Positions 33,742 through 42,694 of a stretch of 64,000 bases of DNA are shown here, piece after piece. A program made the position numbers and the translations under genes. Position 1 is the stretch's first letter. Every line of letters begins with the position of its first letter. This DNA comes from Candidatus Parcubacteria bacterium. Lineage in GTDB: Bacteria > Patescibacteria > ABY1 > BM507 > UBA12075. Under the pieces are notes generated by a model. The model did no database searches. It was not told where the DNA came from and was given only the letters and a program-made list of their open reading frames with translations. The stretch covers positions 434,001 through 498,000 of the forward strand of contig PKTK01000001.1 of assembly GCA_002869165.1 (NCBI GenBank). Reading direction: 5' to 3'.

Positions 33742-34485
33742 TTAGTCACTTAAAACAGCAGATTCGATAACTATATCTTCTATTGGCCAATTTTCATGCA
33801 TTCCGTTTGTCGTAGTCTTAACACCTGCAATCATATCTACCACATCCATACCTTCTGTAACTTCACCAAATACAGCATAACCATAATTTGAGTCATCTTG
33901 ATAATTCAAAAAGTCATTATCTACTAGATTGATAAAAAATTGAGAAGTGGCAGAATCAACCACCATGGTTCTGGCCATAGCAAGTGTTCCTCGATTGTTT
34001 TTAAGTCCATTCTTGGCTTCATTTTTGATTGGTGCTTCAGTTTTTTTCTGATCTCCATTTGCTGTAAATCCTCCGCCTTGAATCATGAATCCAGACATTA
34101 CACGATGGAAAATTGTACCATCGTAAAATCCGTTTATAACATATTTCTTAAAATTATCAGATGAAATTGGAGCATTTTCAGTGTATAATTTAATAACAAT
34201 CTTACCTTTATTGGTTGTTAATGTAGCTGTATTCATATTTTTTACTTCTTCGTTAATTTTATAGGTATTATTTTGTTGACTTGTTTGATCTCCTTTGTTT
34301 TGAGTGCTTTGACTCTGATTATTTGCACTAGAGCTTGTTTGGTTTTTTTCCAAAGCGTTTAATTCAGGGTTTAATAACTCACTTGAATTCATAGGCTTTG
34401 CACTGTTTTCATCTAGTATTACATCCGCTGACTGAGTGCAGGCAGTCAGTGAAAAAATAACTAATATTAGTAGAATTTTTCTCAT
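33742..34485 (-). CDS. cyclophilin-type peptidyl-prolyl isomerase, lipoprotein
   Basis: A 247-residue exported foldase. A lipoprotein signal with lipobox 'SLTAC' (Cys at about 16) is followed by a Ser/Asn/Gln-rich linker to about 75. The cyclophilin domain contains 'FKKYVINGFYDGTIFHRVMSGFMIQGG' (seen in parts), 'NRGTLAMAR' and 'SQFFINL'. It would assist folding of exported proteins at the outer membrane face. Confidence 0.93.
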   Translation of the reverse strand: MRKILLILVIFSLTACTQSADVILDENSAKPMNSSELLNPELNALEKNQTSSSANNQSQSTQNKGDQTSQQNNTYKINEEVKNMNTATLTTNKGKIVIKLYTENAPISSDNFKKYVINGFYDGTIFHRVMSGFMIQGGGFTANGDQKKTEAPIKNEAKNGLKNNRGTLAMARTMVVDSATSQFFINLVDNDFLNYQDDSNYGYAVFGEVTEGMDVVDMIAGVKTTTNGMHENWPIEDIVIESAVLSD

Positions 34486-34502
34486 AATAACAACTATTTT
34501 AT

Positions 34503-34985
34503 TTATAAATTAATTATATTTTTAACTTTATTTTTTTCAAAACAAAATCTTTTCTTAATAAATTTGCCATTCAAAGCATCGTTTAACCAATATTTGTCAT
34601 CATCCCACATCTCTTCGTATGGTATTTCCTCTTTTTTAAACCATTTTAACTTCCCTTCTCCAGTATTACGCTCTTTACCTCTAAAATCTTTACAAATAAA
34701 CACATAACAATAATTGTTTATATTATTCTGGTCCATAAATACAAATTCTAACTCAGCAATCTTTTTTATTTTACCAAGTTCTAAATCAGTTTCCTCCTTT
34801 ATCTCTCTTCTTACTGAATCTTCAATTGTTTCATCTGGCTCCACTTTTCCGCCAGGACCATTCCAATTCCCTTTCCCAAAACCCCTAGCCTTTTGCTGAA
34901 GCAAAACTTCCCCCTTCTCGTTGATTATATAACAAATATTAACTGTGTACTGAAATTTATATTTTTTTTCGTTTTCTTTTGTCAT
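34503..34985 (-). CDS. NUDIX hydrolase
   Basis: A 160-residue NUDIX enzyme. The Nudix box 'GGKVEPDETIEDSVRREIKE' continues 'ETDLELG', matching GX5EX7REUXEEXGU. 'GFGKGNWNGPGGK' resembles 8-oxo-dGTP diphosphatases of the MTH1/MutT type, so removal of oxidised nucleotides is likely but not certain. Confidence 0.88.
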   Translation of the reverse strand: MTKENEKKYKFQYTVNICYIINEKGEVLLQQKARGFGKGNWNGPGGKVEPDETIEDSVRREIKEETDLELGKIKKIAELEFVFMDQNNINNYCYVFICKDFRGKERNTGEGKLKWFKKEEIPYEEMWDDDKYWLNDALNGKFIKKRFCFEKNKVKNIINL

Positions 34986-34987
34986 TT

Positions 34988-35071
34988 TGCTCTTGTGTCA
35001 TTCTAAAACGTTAGTGAATAATCCCGTTTCTTCTTCTTTCTACATGATATTTCACTGAGTTCAGAATGACA
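34988..35071. repeat. inverted TGTCATTCTAAAACG element
   Basis: The element reads GTGTCATTCTAAAACGTTAG ... ACTGAGTTCAGAATGACACC. It is a member of the TGTCATTCT/AGAATGACA family. Confidence 0.75.
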
Positions 35072-35084
35072 CCAAAAAGGAAAA

Positions 35085-36527
35085 CTATTTAACCTTATAT
35101 CCTCTCCTCATCTTTCTGTCCTCCTCCTCGCGCTTTTCCTCTATTTTATCTTTAGCTTTTTCACGTAATTGTTCAATATCTTCTTTGTTTAATTCAAGTG
35201 CTTTTTTGGATAGATATTCTTTGGTATTAAGTTTAGGTTCTTCGATAACTTCTGCAAGCAAACAGTCTAAAACCGCCCCCATCTTAGGACCTGGTTCAAA
35301 GCCAAGATTCTTGATCATCTCATCTCCATTTAGCTCCAACATTCCCACATTCACTGGATCATTTTGCACTCTTTCAAACATATACTCGAGATGTTTAAGC
35401 TTGTATGGCTTACCTTTTGGAGTATTGGAACCAAGTCTATCAGCAATCCGAACATCTATCAAGTCCTTTAAATTATCTTTACCAACTTTTTTTATCAATC
35501 TCCTTACCGAGCTTGCAGTTACTTCTCCTGTGTTATAGTAAAACATATGATTTCTCACTAGATTAGTTACTCGATCAGAATCTTTGGTTGAAAATTTAAG
35601 TCTCTTCATTATCTTCCTAGTTAATTTTTCACTTACATATTCATGATTATAAAATGTAACCTGATTATTAATTATCTTGTAGGTTCTAGGCTTCCCAACA
35701 TCATGAAGAAGAGCCGCTAGTCTAACCTGCCACTCTTTGCTTGGACAATTTTTAAGAGATAAAAAATTATGCTTTAAAACAGCGTAAATATGATGATGGT
35801 TTTGTTTAACACCATCGCCCTCAAGTAACTCTGGGATAATATAGTTAAGCAAATTCAAACGATATAATTTCAAAAATCCTTCATACGGCTTATCTGATTT
35901 GAGTATTCTAACAAGCTCATCTTTGATACGTTCCTTGGCTACAAATTTAATACTTCCAGCCAGTTTCTTGGTAGCGCGTTCAGTTTTTTCCTCTATTGTG
36001 TACCCTAGCTCTGCATGGAACCTAACTGCCCTCATAAGACGCAAGGCGTCCTCCTTGAATCTATTCTCTGGTTCCCCAACTGCCCTAATAATCTCTTTTT
36101 CAATATCCTTTTGCCCACCAAAAAGATCTACAATATTTTGATTATTTATATTCATGGCCATTGCATTCACGGTAAAATCCCTTCTTTCCAGATCCTTATC
36201 AAGTTCTTTTTCAAATTTTACTTCATCAGGATGTCTACTATCACTATAGCCTTGCTCACTTCGATAAGTCGTAATCTCATAAACATCATCTACTTCAGCA
36301 TCTTTATTTTTCACAGGATAAATAACTGTACCAAAATCATTCTCGTATTTTCCTTCTGGTAATACCTTTAAAATCTCTTCTGGCCTAGCATTTGTAGTAA
36401 TATCCCAATCTTTTGGCTCAACATTACGTAAATAATCTCGAACACAACCGCCAACCAAAAAAGCCTCAAAACCAGCATTTTCAAGCTTTTTTACTATATT
36501 CTCTAAGTTTTTCGGAATATTAATCAT
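35085..36527 (-). CDS. CCA tRNA nucleotidyltransferase / poly(A) polymerase family
   Basis: A 480-residue class II nucleotidyltransferase with an HD domain. The catalytic head has 'GGCVRDYLRNVEPKDWDITT', followed by 'RRDFTVNAMAMN' and 'EDALRLMRAVRF'. The HD motif is in 'ALLHDVGKPRTY'. CCA addition is plausible because neither tRNA gene here encodes CCA. The C-terminus is a Lys/Glu/Arg-rich helix of about 45 residues. Confidence 0.92.
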   Translation of the reverse strand: MINIPKNLENIVKKLENAGFEAFLVGGCVRDYLRNVEPKDWDITTNARPEEILKVLPEGKYENDFGTVIYPVKNKDAEVDDVYEITTYRSEQGYSDSRHPDEVKFEKELDKDLERRDFTVNAMAMNINNQNIVDLFGGQKDIEKEIIRAVGEPENRFKEDALRLMRAVRFHAELGYTIEEKTERATKKLAGSIKFVAKERIKDELVRILKSDKPYEGFLKLYRLNLLNYIIPELLEGDGVKQNHHHIYAVLKHNFLSLKNCPSKEWQVRLAALLHDVGKPRTYKIINNQVTFYNHEYVSEKLTRKIMKRLKFSTKDSDRVTNLVRNHMFYYNTGEVTASSVRRLIKKVGKDNLKDLIDVRIADRLGSNTPKGKPYKLKHLEYMFERVQNDPVNVGMLELNGDEMIKNLGFEPGPKMGAVLDCLLAEVIEEPKLNTKEYLSKKALELNKEDIEQLREKAKDKIEEKREEEDRKMRRGYKVK

Positions 36528-36591
36528 ATATAAAATATAATATAATTAGCTTTTAAAGTCAAAAAATTGTAGATTCGTAATCTCCCCAAAC

Positions 36592-36612
36592 AAAAAACTC
36601 CCCTGTCAGGAG
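36592..36612 (-). terminator. possible terminator of hydrogenase operon
   Basis: A short CTCC / GGAG stem is followed on the minus strand by six T. The stem is weak. Besides it, the gap 36528-36851 holds only the small frame at 36700-36831. Confidence 0.45.
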
Positions 36613-36699
36613 CTAGTACAATTGGGATATGTAAGAGAGAGATAATTGCCTTGACTTGAACTGAAAAAGCACATAATAATGCTCAAATTACTCTTTGAA

Positions 36700-36831
36700 T
36701 TAATTTGGCGAAAGTAAATTAATCCAAATTACAATTTTAGCTATTCCAGTACATTCACAAATCCCTTTTTCCATAGAACAAGTAGCCCAAAAATCTCTCT
36801 TCTTACTATCGCTTTTATAATAACAGGTCAA
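36700..36831 (-). CDS. possible 43-residue Cys-rich peptide
   Basis: A frame from TTG 36831 to TAA 36700 encodes a short peptide with four Cys ('MTCYYKSDSKKRDF', then 'ATCSMEKGICECTG') and a hydrophobic end. It follows the ACT-domain gene by 20 bp in the same direction. There is no clear ribosome site, so this is a weak call. Confidence 0.25.
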   Translation of the reverse strand: MTCYYKSDSKKRDFWATCSMEKGICECTGIAKIVIWINLLSPN

Positions 36832-36851
36832 ACTTAAAAAAACATTAAAAT

Positions 36852-37118
36852 CTAGTCTGTCATAATATTCACCTTAGCAACTATTCCATAAAGATCATTA
36901 AGCTCCTTAGTTAGAGCTTTTATTTCTTTGATTCTCCCCTCGCAAGCAACTGTAATCATACCAGTACAATAAGCAACACAAGATCGCTGAACATTGACTC
37001 CTAGTCTTGCCATGATAATTTTGCCATGTTTAGACAAAATATCATTAACATCACCTGAATGAGTTTGGCGATCTTTAATAAGTATTGAAATTGTAGCTAA
37101 ATGTATTCTATCACCCAT
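36852..37118 (-). CDS. TM1266-like ACT-domain protein of [FeFe]-hydrogenase loci
   Basis: An 88-residue protein with an ACT-like fold: 'IHLATISILIKDRQTHSGDVN' (seen in parts), 'GKIIMARLGVNVQR' and 'ITVACEGRIKEIKALTKELN'. This matches the 'iron-only hydrogenase system regulator' family (TM1266), whose members sit beside [FeFe]-hydrogenase genes. It lies 1 bp after the membrane protein gene in the hydrogenase operon, which supports the call. The ligand is unknown. Confidence 0.85.
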   Translation of the reverse strand: MGDRIHLATISILIKDRQTHSGDVNDILSKHGKIIMARLGVNVQRSCVAYCTGMITVACEGRIKEIKALTKELNDLYGIVAKVNIMTD

Positions 37119-37119
37119 A

Positions 37120-37653
37120 TTAAATTCTTCTTAAATATTTTAAAACCACAAAAGCAATCATTGAACCAATTAAAGATGAAGATAACTGTGGCCAGGAAAA
37201 AAGCAATACCACCTTTGAAGCAACAGCACTTTTTACAATATAATGCAGTATATAATTAGCACTCAAATATAAAAATATAAATTTCAATATTGATGCTATA
37301 ACTGTAGCATAAATATAAGAATTATTTTTTGTTAACATTTTATCGTAAAAATATTTGCTACTCAAAACAAACAAAGCATTAGAAACCATTATAAATGGTA
37401 CAACTGGTGCCATTATCACAGGCAAAAGTCCTCCTGCTAGAGCCATGAGACTTGGCACTACACCAATAACTACAGCGCTACGAGTCCCCAAAATAAATAA
37501 AGCTATCAAAAGTACTGCATTTACCAATGGGCCTGTTATCCATTGCAAATGTATAAAAAATGGCAATATGGTTGCAAAAACAGCCAAACCCACAAACAAA
37601 CTAGCACTTTGAGTTTTTGGTAAAGAAATAACTTTGGAATTTTCTTTATACAT
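37120..37653 (-). CDS. hydrogenase-associated membrane protein
   Basis: A 177-residue protein with about five or six membrane helices and short loops, resembling ECF-transporter S components or related small carriers in layout; I cannot assign a family. I start at ATG 37653, which has an AAAGGA site; an earlier in-frame start lies in the hydA tail. It begins 1 bp after hydA and is followed at once by the TM1266-like gene, so the three are translationally linked. Confidence 0.75.
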   Translation of the reverse strand: MYKENSKVISLPKTQSASLFVGLAVFATILPFFIHLQWITGPLVNAVLLIALFILGTRSAVVIGVVPSLMALAGGLLPVIMAPVVPFIMVSNALFVLSSKYFYDKMLTKNNSYIYATVIASILKFIFLYLSANYILHYIVKSAVASKVVLLFSWPQLSSSLIGSMIAFVVLKYLRRI

Positions 37654-37654
37654 A

Positions 37655-39373
37655 CTAATATCCTTTTTTCTTTTTATAAGTTGTATGCAAGACACTATGT
37701 TCGTAGTGATGCCCCTTGGCCCTTAGCCAGTCTAATACTTTCTTCACTGCCATATTGTCGTGGGCTTTCCTAATCTTCCTGTCTTTATCGTGCTTGTATA
37801 ATGCTTCTATTCTCTTTTTTCTTATCTCCCAGCTAGTGGGAATTGGTTGTCCACCTCCTCCAATACATCCACCCGGACAACTCATTACTTCAATATAATG
37901 ATAATCATCCAGTTTTTCTAAAACTTTTTTAATATTTCCAATACCGTTTACCACTGCAACATTATATTTATTGCCAGCTATTTATACTTCAGCTTCCTTT
38001 AAGCCATCTATGCCTCTTACGTCTTCAAATTCAAGCCTAGAGTCACAAAGTGAATCATCACTTCCCTGACAAGCCAAATATTGAGCAGTTCGCAAAGCTG
38101 ATTCCATTACTCCTCCGCTAGCCCCATAAATTGCAGCTGCGCCACTATATTCGCCAAGAGGATTATCAGCTTGACTTGGATTAATCTTAGCTAGGTTAAT
38201 CTCATTTTTTTTAAGTAAAAAAGCTAGTTCCCTATTGGTCAAAACATAATCAACTGGCAAACTACCTTTAACCTTCATCTCTCCTCTACTCGCCTCATAT
38301 TTTTTAGCTGTACAGGGCATCACTGACACTATCTCAATATCTTTGGGTTTTATGCCCATATTTTGCGCCCAATAAGTCTTGATAATACCCCCCATATGCA
38401 TATTTGGAGAACGTGAAGTGGTAATATTCGGAATTAAATCGGGACGATATATTTCTACGTAATTCACCCAGGCAGGACAGCAAGAAGTCATCATAGGTAA
38501 GGGCTTTTTTTCGACAATACGTTCGATTAACTCGCCTGCTTCAACCATGGTGGTAACATCTGCTGCAAAATTAACATCAAATACATAGTCGAAACCGAGC
38601 TGTCTAAGAGATGAAACTATTCTATCTGTTGTTTCTTCACCAGGTTCCAAACCGAATTCTTCACCAATACTTACTCTGATCGAAGGGGCAAAAATGGCAA
38701 CTTTTGTTTTTTTCTTTTTACTGATAAGTTTTTCAACATCAGCACAATTAAACTGCTCCTGTGCTGCGCTAACTGGACAATGAACAGCACACTGACCACA
38801 CAATATACACTGAACTTTTGAATCCTTAACTGGTCTAACTTCTTGATTTTCTCCCTTGCCAGCTATTTCTAGATAGTTTATCCCTTGCATCGCACAAGCA
38901 TCAATGCAATTCCGACAATCAATACACTGTGTAGCATCAAGCTCAACAGCATTTGCAAATTTATATACCTTTCTGTCTCCTTTTCTATCTTCAAATCTAT
39001 TTATATTTAAATTATATTCCTTAGCGTATTTAAGTAACGGGCAGTTAAAGCGCCATAAACAATCAGGGCACTTCTCAACATGGTCAGCGTAAATTAGTTC
39101 TAAATTGGTTTTACGAGATTTTTGCACTCTATCGGTGTTTGTTTCGATTTCCATACCTTCCTCAACTTTTGTAGAACATGATGTTTGTAAATTTTTTCTA
39201 TTTTTAACTTCTACCACACAAACCCGACAGTTTGCATGTGGTGGAAAATCATCATGCTGACAAAGAGTAGGGATGTCTATTCCTTTTTCTCTAGCAACCT
39301 GAAGAATAGTCATTCCTTCATCACAAGAGACTTGTTGGCCATTCAATTTAATTTTTATTTTCTTCCTTGGCAT
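37655..39373 (-). CDS. hydA: [FeFe]-hydrogenase catalytic subunit, interrupted by in-frame TAA
   Basis: A 573-codon frame is broken only by TAA at 37982-37984. Domain order: NuoG-like [2Fe-2S] domain ('GIDIPTLCQHDDFPPHANCR'), a His/Cys [4Fe-4S] site ('HVEKCPDCLWRFNC'), two ferredoxin clusters ('CIDCRNCIDAC', 'CILCGQCAVHC'), then the H-cluster. H-cluster motif L1 is 'MTSCCPAW' and L2 'MPCTAKKYEA'. After the stop comes L3 'MSCPGGCIGGGGQP'. The break reads 'KEAEV-stop-IAGNKYNVAVV', so GAA to TAA fits. The C-terminal fragment carries cysteines needed for the H-cluster, so a truncated enzyme would be inactive. Start ATG 39373 is preferred because the ATG at 39385 lies in a repeat end. Confidence 0.9.
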
Positions 39374-39380
39374 CTTTGCT

Positions 39381-39497
39381 GTCATTCTGGGGCTCCGGTG
39401 AAACGGAGCGGAACCGGAGAACCCGGAGTCCAGAATCGTTAATTTATGGTGGATCCCGGGTCCTCTTCCACTTACGCTCCAGAGCCCCAGGATGACA
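39381..39497. repeat. inverted TGTCATTCTGGGGCTC element inside hydrogenase operon
   Basis: The left end TGTCATTCTGGGGCTCCGG and right end AGAGCCCCAGGATGACAAAG enclose a GC-rich centre (117 bp). It separates the AbrB-like gene from hydA and supplies the ATGACA next to the hydA start. It is related to 43556-43662. Confidence 0.8.
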
Positions 39498-39532
39498 AAG
39501 TAATTATTTTTTATTCACTAATAATAAAAATG

Positions 39533-39709
39533 TTATCTCCAATCTTCAATAATCAACCTTTTCCGCTTCTTATCCTGTTTCACAACTACCTTCTGTCCCT
39601 CCCGCCAACCAAAATCTCGCATTGCGTCCATTGGTAAAGTTAAAGCGTAGCTATAACCACCTGAACGACTTATTTTTCTAATATTCTTATCATTATTTTT
39701 TCTTCTCAT
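39533..39709 (-). CDS. AbrB/SpoVT-like DNA-binding protein
   Basis: A 58-residue basic protein from ATG 39709 to TAA 39533: 'RKISRSGGYSYALTLPMDAM' followed by 'GWREGQKVVVKQD'. This is the swapped-hairpin AbrB/MazE/SpoVT pattern (start strand, 'LP...', 'G...G..V.V'). It lies between the NuoF-like gene and hydA, and an iterated palindromic site is immediately upstream. I infer a local regulator of the hydrogenase genes, perhaps autoregulated. It could also be an antitoxin remnant, but no toxin gene is adjacent. Confidence 0.7.
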   Translation of the reverse strand: MRRKNNDKNIRKISRSGGYSYALTLPMDAMRDFGWREGQKVVVKQDKKRKRLIIEDWR

Positions 39710-39712
39710 AAA

Positions 39713-39755
39713 AAATATACGGATATATATACGGATATATATCCGTATATATTAT
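39713..39755. promoter_or_regulatory. iterated ATACGGATATAT site upstream of AbrB-like gene
   Basis: ATATACGGATAT occurs twice in tandem and once inverted (ATATCCGTATAT), giving an extended palindrome that starts a few bases from the AbrB-like start codon. The layout suits an operator for a dimeric or tetrameric AbrB-type protein. Just beyond it lie short TGTGATATGTGCTGTG repeats. Confidence 0.6.
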
Positions 39756-39790
39756 TATGTGATATGTGCTGTGTGTTATGTGATATGTTA

Positions 39791-40837
39791 CTAACTAAAA
39801 CAATCACAAATCATCTTCTTTTCATAATCAGGTAGGTCAATTTTCTTTTCTGGAATATTAACCAAAACATTTTCAATATAGCTTCGAATCGCAATTGGAG
39901 CTGCGCAACCAAGACCACAAAAACTTGACTCCGCTAGATTATCTAAAATTTCTCCAACCACATCCCAGTCAGGTTCATCATCAACAAGCATTTCTTTCAA
40001 ACGATACAGACCATCTCTACAGGGAGTACATTGACCACATGACTCTTTTTGAAAAAAATCGATCCATTTTCGAAACAATTCAATTGGTTCATATTTATAA
40101 GTACTATAAACAGTTATAGAACCACTCCCTAATACAGGTTTGTTTATTTGATCGCCATTTAGAACCACTCCACTAGCATCACCGCCTACCTGAACAAAAA
40201 AATCAAAATCAGGATAATTATTGGTTTTTTTAAGAATTTCATCCATATTCAGTGATTCTGGCATTTCATACACACCTCTTTCAAAGCAATCACCATTTAT
40301 TGTTACAAATCTTTTACCTTCATATCTGTTTTGCGAAATCAAACATACATGATAGAAGGTTTCTGGATTATTTACCAAAGTAGGCATATTCCAAAGACCA
40401 TTAGTAGTTGGGAATGGTGGTCTAAGTCTTGGTTCAACCTTGTGGCCTTCTATATGATTAAGGGCTGATGTTTCTTCTCCGCCAATATATCCGGCTGTAT
40501 GAGATTTTTTGAATATTTCAAAATTTTTACCTTTGCTTAGCTCTTTGAGATTTTTGTAATATTTTTTGTAATAATCAGGATTTAAATACACAAAAGCATC
40601 TTCAGCACCAATTGTATCCATGGCAATCTTCATTCCTTCAATCATTTCAAGCGCATAATTCTTTAAAATATACTCGTCCTTTTTTACCCCTGGCTCTCCT
40701 TCAGAAAAATTACACACTACATATTTTTTAGGACCAATTGCCTTTGCGACCATTTCCCATTTTTTTGCAGTCGGAAAACAGCCACCCCCACGGCCGACTA
40801 AATTCGCTTTCTCAATTTTCTTAATAATATCCTCCAT
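39791..40837 (-). CDS. NuoF/HydB-like NADH-binding flavoprotein subunit
   Basis: A 348-residue subunit that passes electrons between NAD(H) and the hydrogenase. The FMN/NADH site is seen in 'LVGRGGGCFPTAKKWEM' and 'CNFSEGEPGVKKDE'. 'AGYIGGEETSALNHIEG' is conserved. The [4Fe-4S] ligands lie in 'ESCGQCTPCRDG' and the fourth in 'SFCGLGCAAP'. It lacks the N-terminal thioredoxin-like ferredoxin domain of longer HydB proteins. No NuoE/HydC partner is adjacent. It is probably the first gene of the hydrogenase locus. Confidence 0.92.
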   Translation of the reverse strand: MEDIIKKIEKANLVGRGGGCFPTAKKWEMVAKAIGPKKYVVCNFSEGEPGVKKDEYILKNYALEMIEGMKIAMDTIGAEDAFVYLNPDYYKKYYKNLKELSKGKNFEIFKKSHTAGYIGGEETSALNHIEGHKVEPRLRPPFPTTNGLWNMPTLVNNPETFYHVCLISQNRYEGKRFVTINGDCFERGVYEMPESLNMDEILKKTNNYPDFDFFVQVGGDASGVVLNGDQINKPVLGSGSITVYSTYKYEPIELFRKWIDFFQKESCGQCTPCRDGLYRLKEMLVDDEPDWDVVGEILDNLAESSFCGLGCAAPIAIRSYIENVLVNIPEKKIDLPDYEKKMICDCFS

Positions 40838-40963
40838 TGTTTCTCCTTTGTTTTTATCCTTGTTATATGAAGATACTTATATATTAAATTCTAAAATCTA
40901 ATACCTAAATCCTAAATAATTTCAAAATTACAATTCTTTAAATTCAAAAAAATTTCTATTAAT

Positions 40964-41323
40964 TTATTTACATTTTTCTATGATTGAGCCGAATATTTTT
41001 GTTAATTCTATTGATTCTTTTATTAAGTTTTTTCTTTCTATCTCTAAATCTTCGTTAAAATTTATCAATTTAAGCCAATAGGTGCTTTCTTTTGCTTCTT
41101 TTCGGCTAATTTTAATTCTATGAATAAAATCTTTTTTACTTAATGACTCGTTAGCTTCAATATAATTTGCCCCAACTGAACCAGATGATCTGACTAGTTG
41201 TTTTGAATCTTCTAAATTACAAATATCTTTCTTAATTCTTCTCACCAATAATCTCACATCTCTAGCAAACGCAAATGTCCTATCTTCCAAATCATAATAA
41301 TTTGCGCTTTTTGTTTTGGGCAT
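40964..41323 (-). CDS. four-helix-bundle protein (23S rRNA intervening-sequence type)
   Basis: A 119-residue all-helical protein of the S23/IVP family. Markers are 'LEDRTFAFARDVRLLVRRI', 'QLVRSSGSVGANYIEANES' and 'FIHRIKISRKEAKES'. Function is unsettled; such genes are frequent and mobile in CPR genomes. It stands alone between the NuoF-like gene and gap. Confidence 0.9.
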   Translation of the reverse strand: MPKTKSANYYDLEDRTFAFARDVRLLVRRIKKDICNLEDSKQLVRSSGSVGANYIEANESLSKKDFIHRIKISRKEAKESTYWLKLINFNEDLEIERKNLIKESIELTKIFGSIIEKCK

Positions 41324-41385
41324 TTTTATTTAAATAATTTGTATTTGTTTAGGATTTATAATTTAGGGTTTAGGATTTTAAAAAG

Positions 41386-42399
41386 TTATATTAACTTTTT
41401 CTTCCCAATATACTCAACCAAATCAGCTAATCTAGCTGAATAACACCATTCGTTGTCGTACCAGGCTACTACCTTGAGTAAATCTCCATCAATCACCTTG
41501 GTACACGATAAATCAACTGTAGAACTAGCAGGATTACCAATAAAGTCTGAAGAAACTAATGGCTCATCAGTAACCGATAAATAGTCTTTTAATTTGGCTG
41601 ATTTACTTGCTTTCTTGAAAACCGCATTCACTGTTTTTTCGTCAACTTTTTTCTTGGTAACAAGAACCATATCTACTAGCGAAGCCACTGGAGTTGGCAC
41701 CCTGACTGCCATACCATCAAATTTGCCTTTCAAACTTGGAATAGTGATAGTAGTAGCGATAGCAGCGCCAGTTGTCGTTGGTACGATATTAGCAGCTGCT
41801 GCTCTAGCTCGACGCAGATCTTTGTGAGGGGCATCTACAATACGCTGATCAGCTGTATATGAATGAATAGTGGTCATCATAGCTTTCTTGATGCCAAAAT
41901 TATCTTTCAAAACTTTTGTAATTGGTGCTAAACAATTAGTAGTACATGAAGCATTGGAAATAACTTTGTCCGTCTTTTTTAGTTTTTCTTCATTTACTCC
42001 AAGAACAATTGTTTTTACTCCCCCACCTTTGGCTGGTGCTGAGATAAGTACTTTTTTAGCACCTGCTTTGATATGCTTACTTGCTGTTTCTTTTGTTCTA
42101 AAAATCCCAGTACATTCAAGAACTATATCAACCTGCATGTCTTTCCATGGCAAGTTTTCCGGTTCGCGTTCTGCTAGAATCTGTATTTTCTTGCCTGCAA
42201 TTTTTACAAAATCCTTTCCTACTTCAACTTTTTTCTTATATTGCTTATAGCAAGTATCATACTTAAATAAATGCATCAAAGTTTCTGAATCAGTTAAATC
42301 ATTGATGGCAACAACATTAAGATTTGCATTCTTTTTATCCAAAAGAATCTTTAAAGTGGCCCTACCGATACGGCCAAACCCATTAATAGCGATATTCAT
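41386..42399 (-). CDS. gap: glyceraldehyde-3-phosphate dehydrogenase, type I
   Basis: A 337-residue glycolytic enzyme. The Rossmann start 'NIAINGFGRIGRATLKI' is followed by 'AINDLTD', whose Asp favours NAD. The catalytic Cys lies in 'SNASCTTNCLAP' and the C-terminal 'WYDNEWCYSARLADLV' is standard. A TATAAT box at 42440-42445 on the minus strand lies 40 bp upstream. Product NADH could feed the hydrogenase encoded nearby. Confidence 0.97.
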   Translation of the reverse strand: MNIAINGFGRIGRATLKILLDKKNANLNVVAINDLTDSETLMHLFKYDTCYKQYKKKVEVGKDFVKIAGKKIQILAEREPENLPWKDMQVDIVLECTGIFRTKETASKHIKAGAKKVLISAPAKGGGVKTIVLGVNEEKLKKTDKVISNASCTTNCLAPITKVLKDNFGIKKAMMTTIHSYTADQRIVDAPHKDLRRARAAAANIVPTTTGAAIATTITIPSLKGKFDGMAVRVPTPVASLVDMVLVTKKKVDEKTVNAVFKKASKSAKLKDYLSVTDEPLVSSDFIGNPASSTVDLSCTKVIDGDLLKVVAWYDNEWCYSARLADLVEYIGKKKLI

Positions 42400-42530
42400 A
42401 ATAATTTCTTAATAATTTTTATATTTATTTATCCACTATATTATACCATAAAACAATAAAATAACAAAAATACCAAGAAAAAAGGATGCAAGGCTAAGTA
42501 ATTAAAAATTGAAAAATTTCATTTCTTCTG

Positions 42531-42595
42531 TCATTCTAAACGAAATGAAGAATCTTGTAGAAAGAGGAAAAAGCAGAATTCTTCGGCAAAGCCTT
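42531..42595. repeat. TGTCATTCTAAACGAAATGAAG element
   Basis: A left half of the TGTCATTCTAAACG family with a shortened right end (AGAATTCTTCGGC). It lies in the 295-bp gap before ricT. Confidence 0.5.
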
Positions 42596-42611
42596 AATAC
42601 TAAACATAAGA

Positions 42612-42650
42612 AAAATAACCAAACATTATTTATTTATGTTTGGTTATTTC
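42612..42650. terminator. terminator after ricT
   Basis: A 14-bp stem AAATAACCAAACAT / ATGTTTGGTTATTT, 45 bp beyond the ricT stop and T-rich on both sides. Confidence 0.75.
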
Positions 42651-42694
42651 TATTTATATCTTGTAATTTGTTTGTATCTTTTATCCTTACGCCT

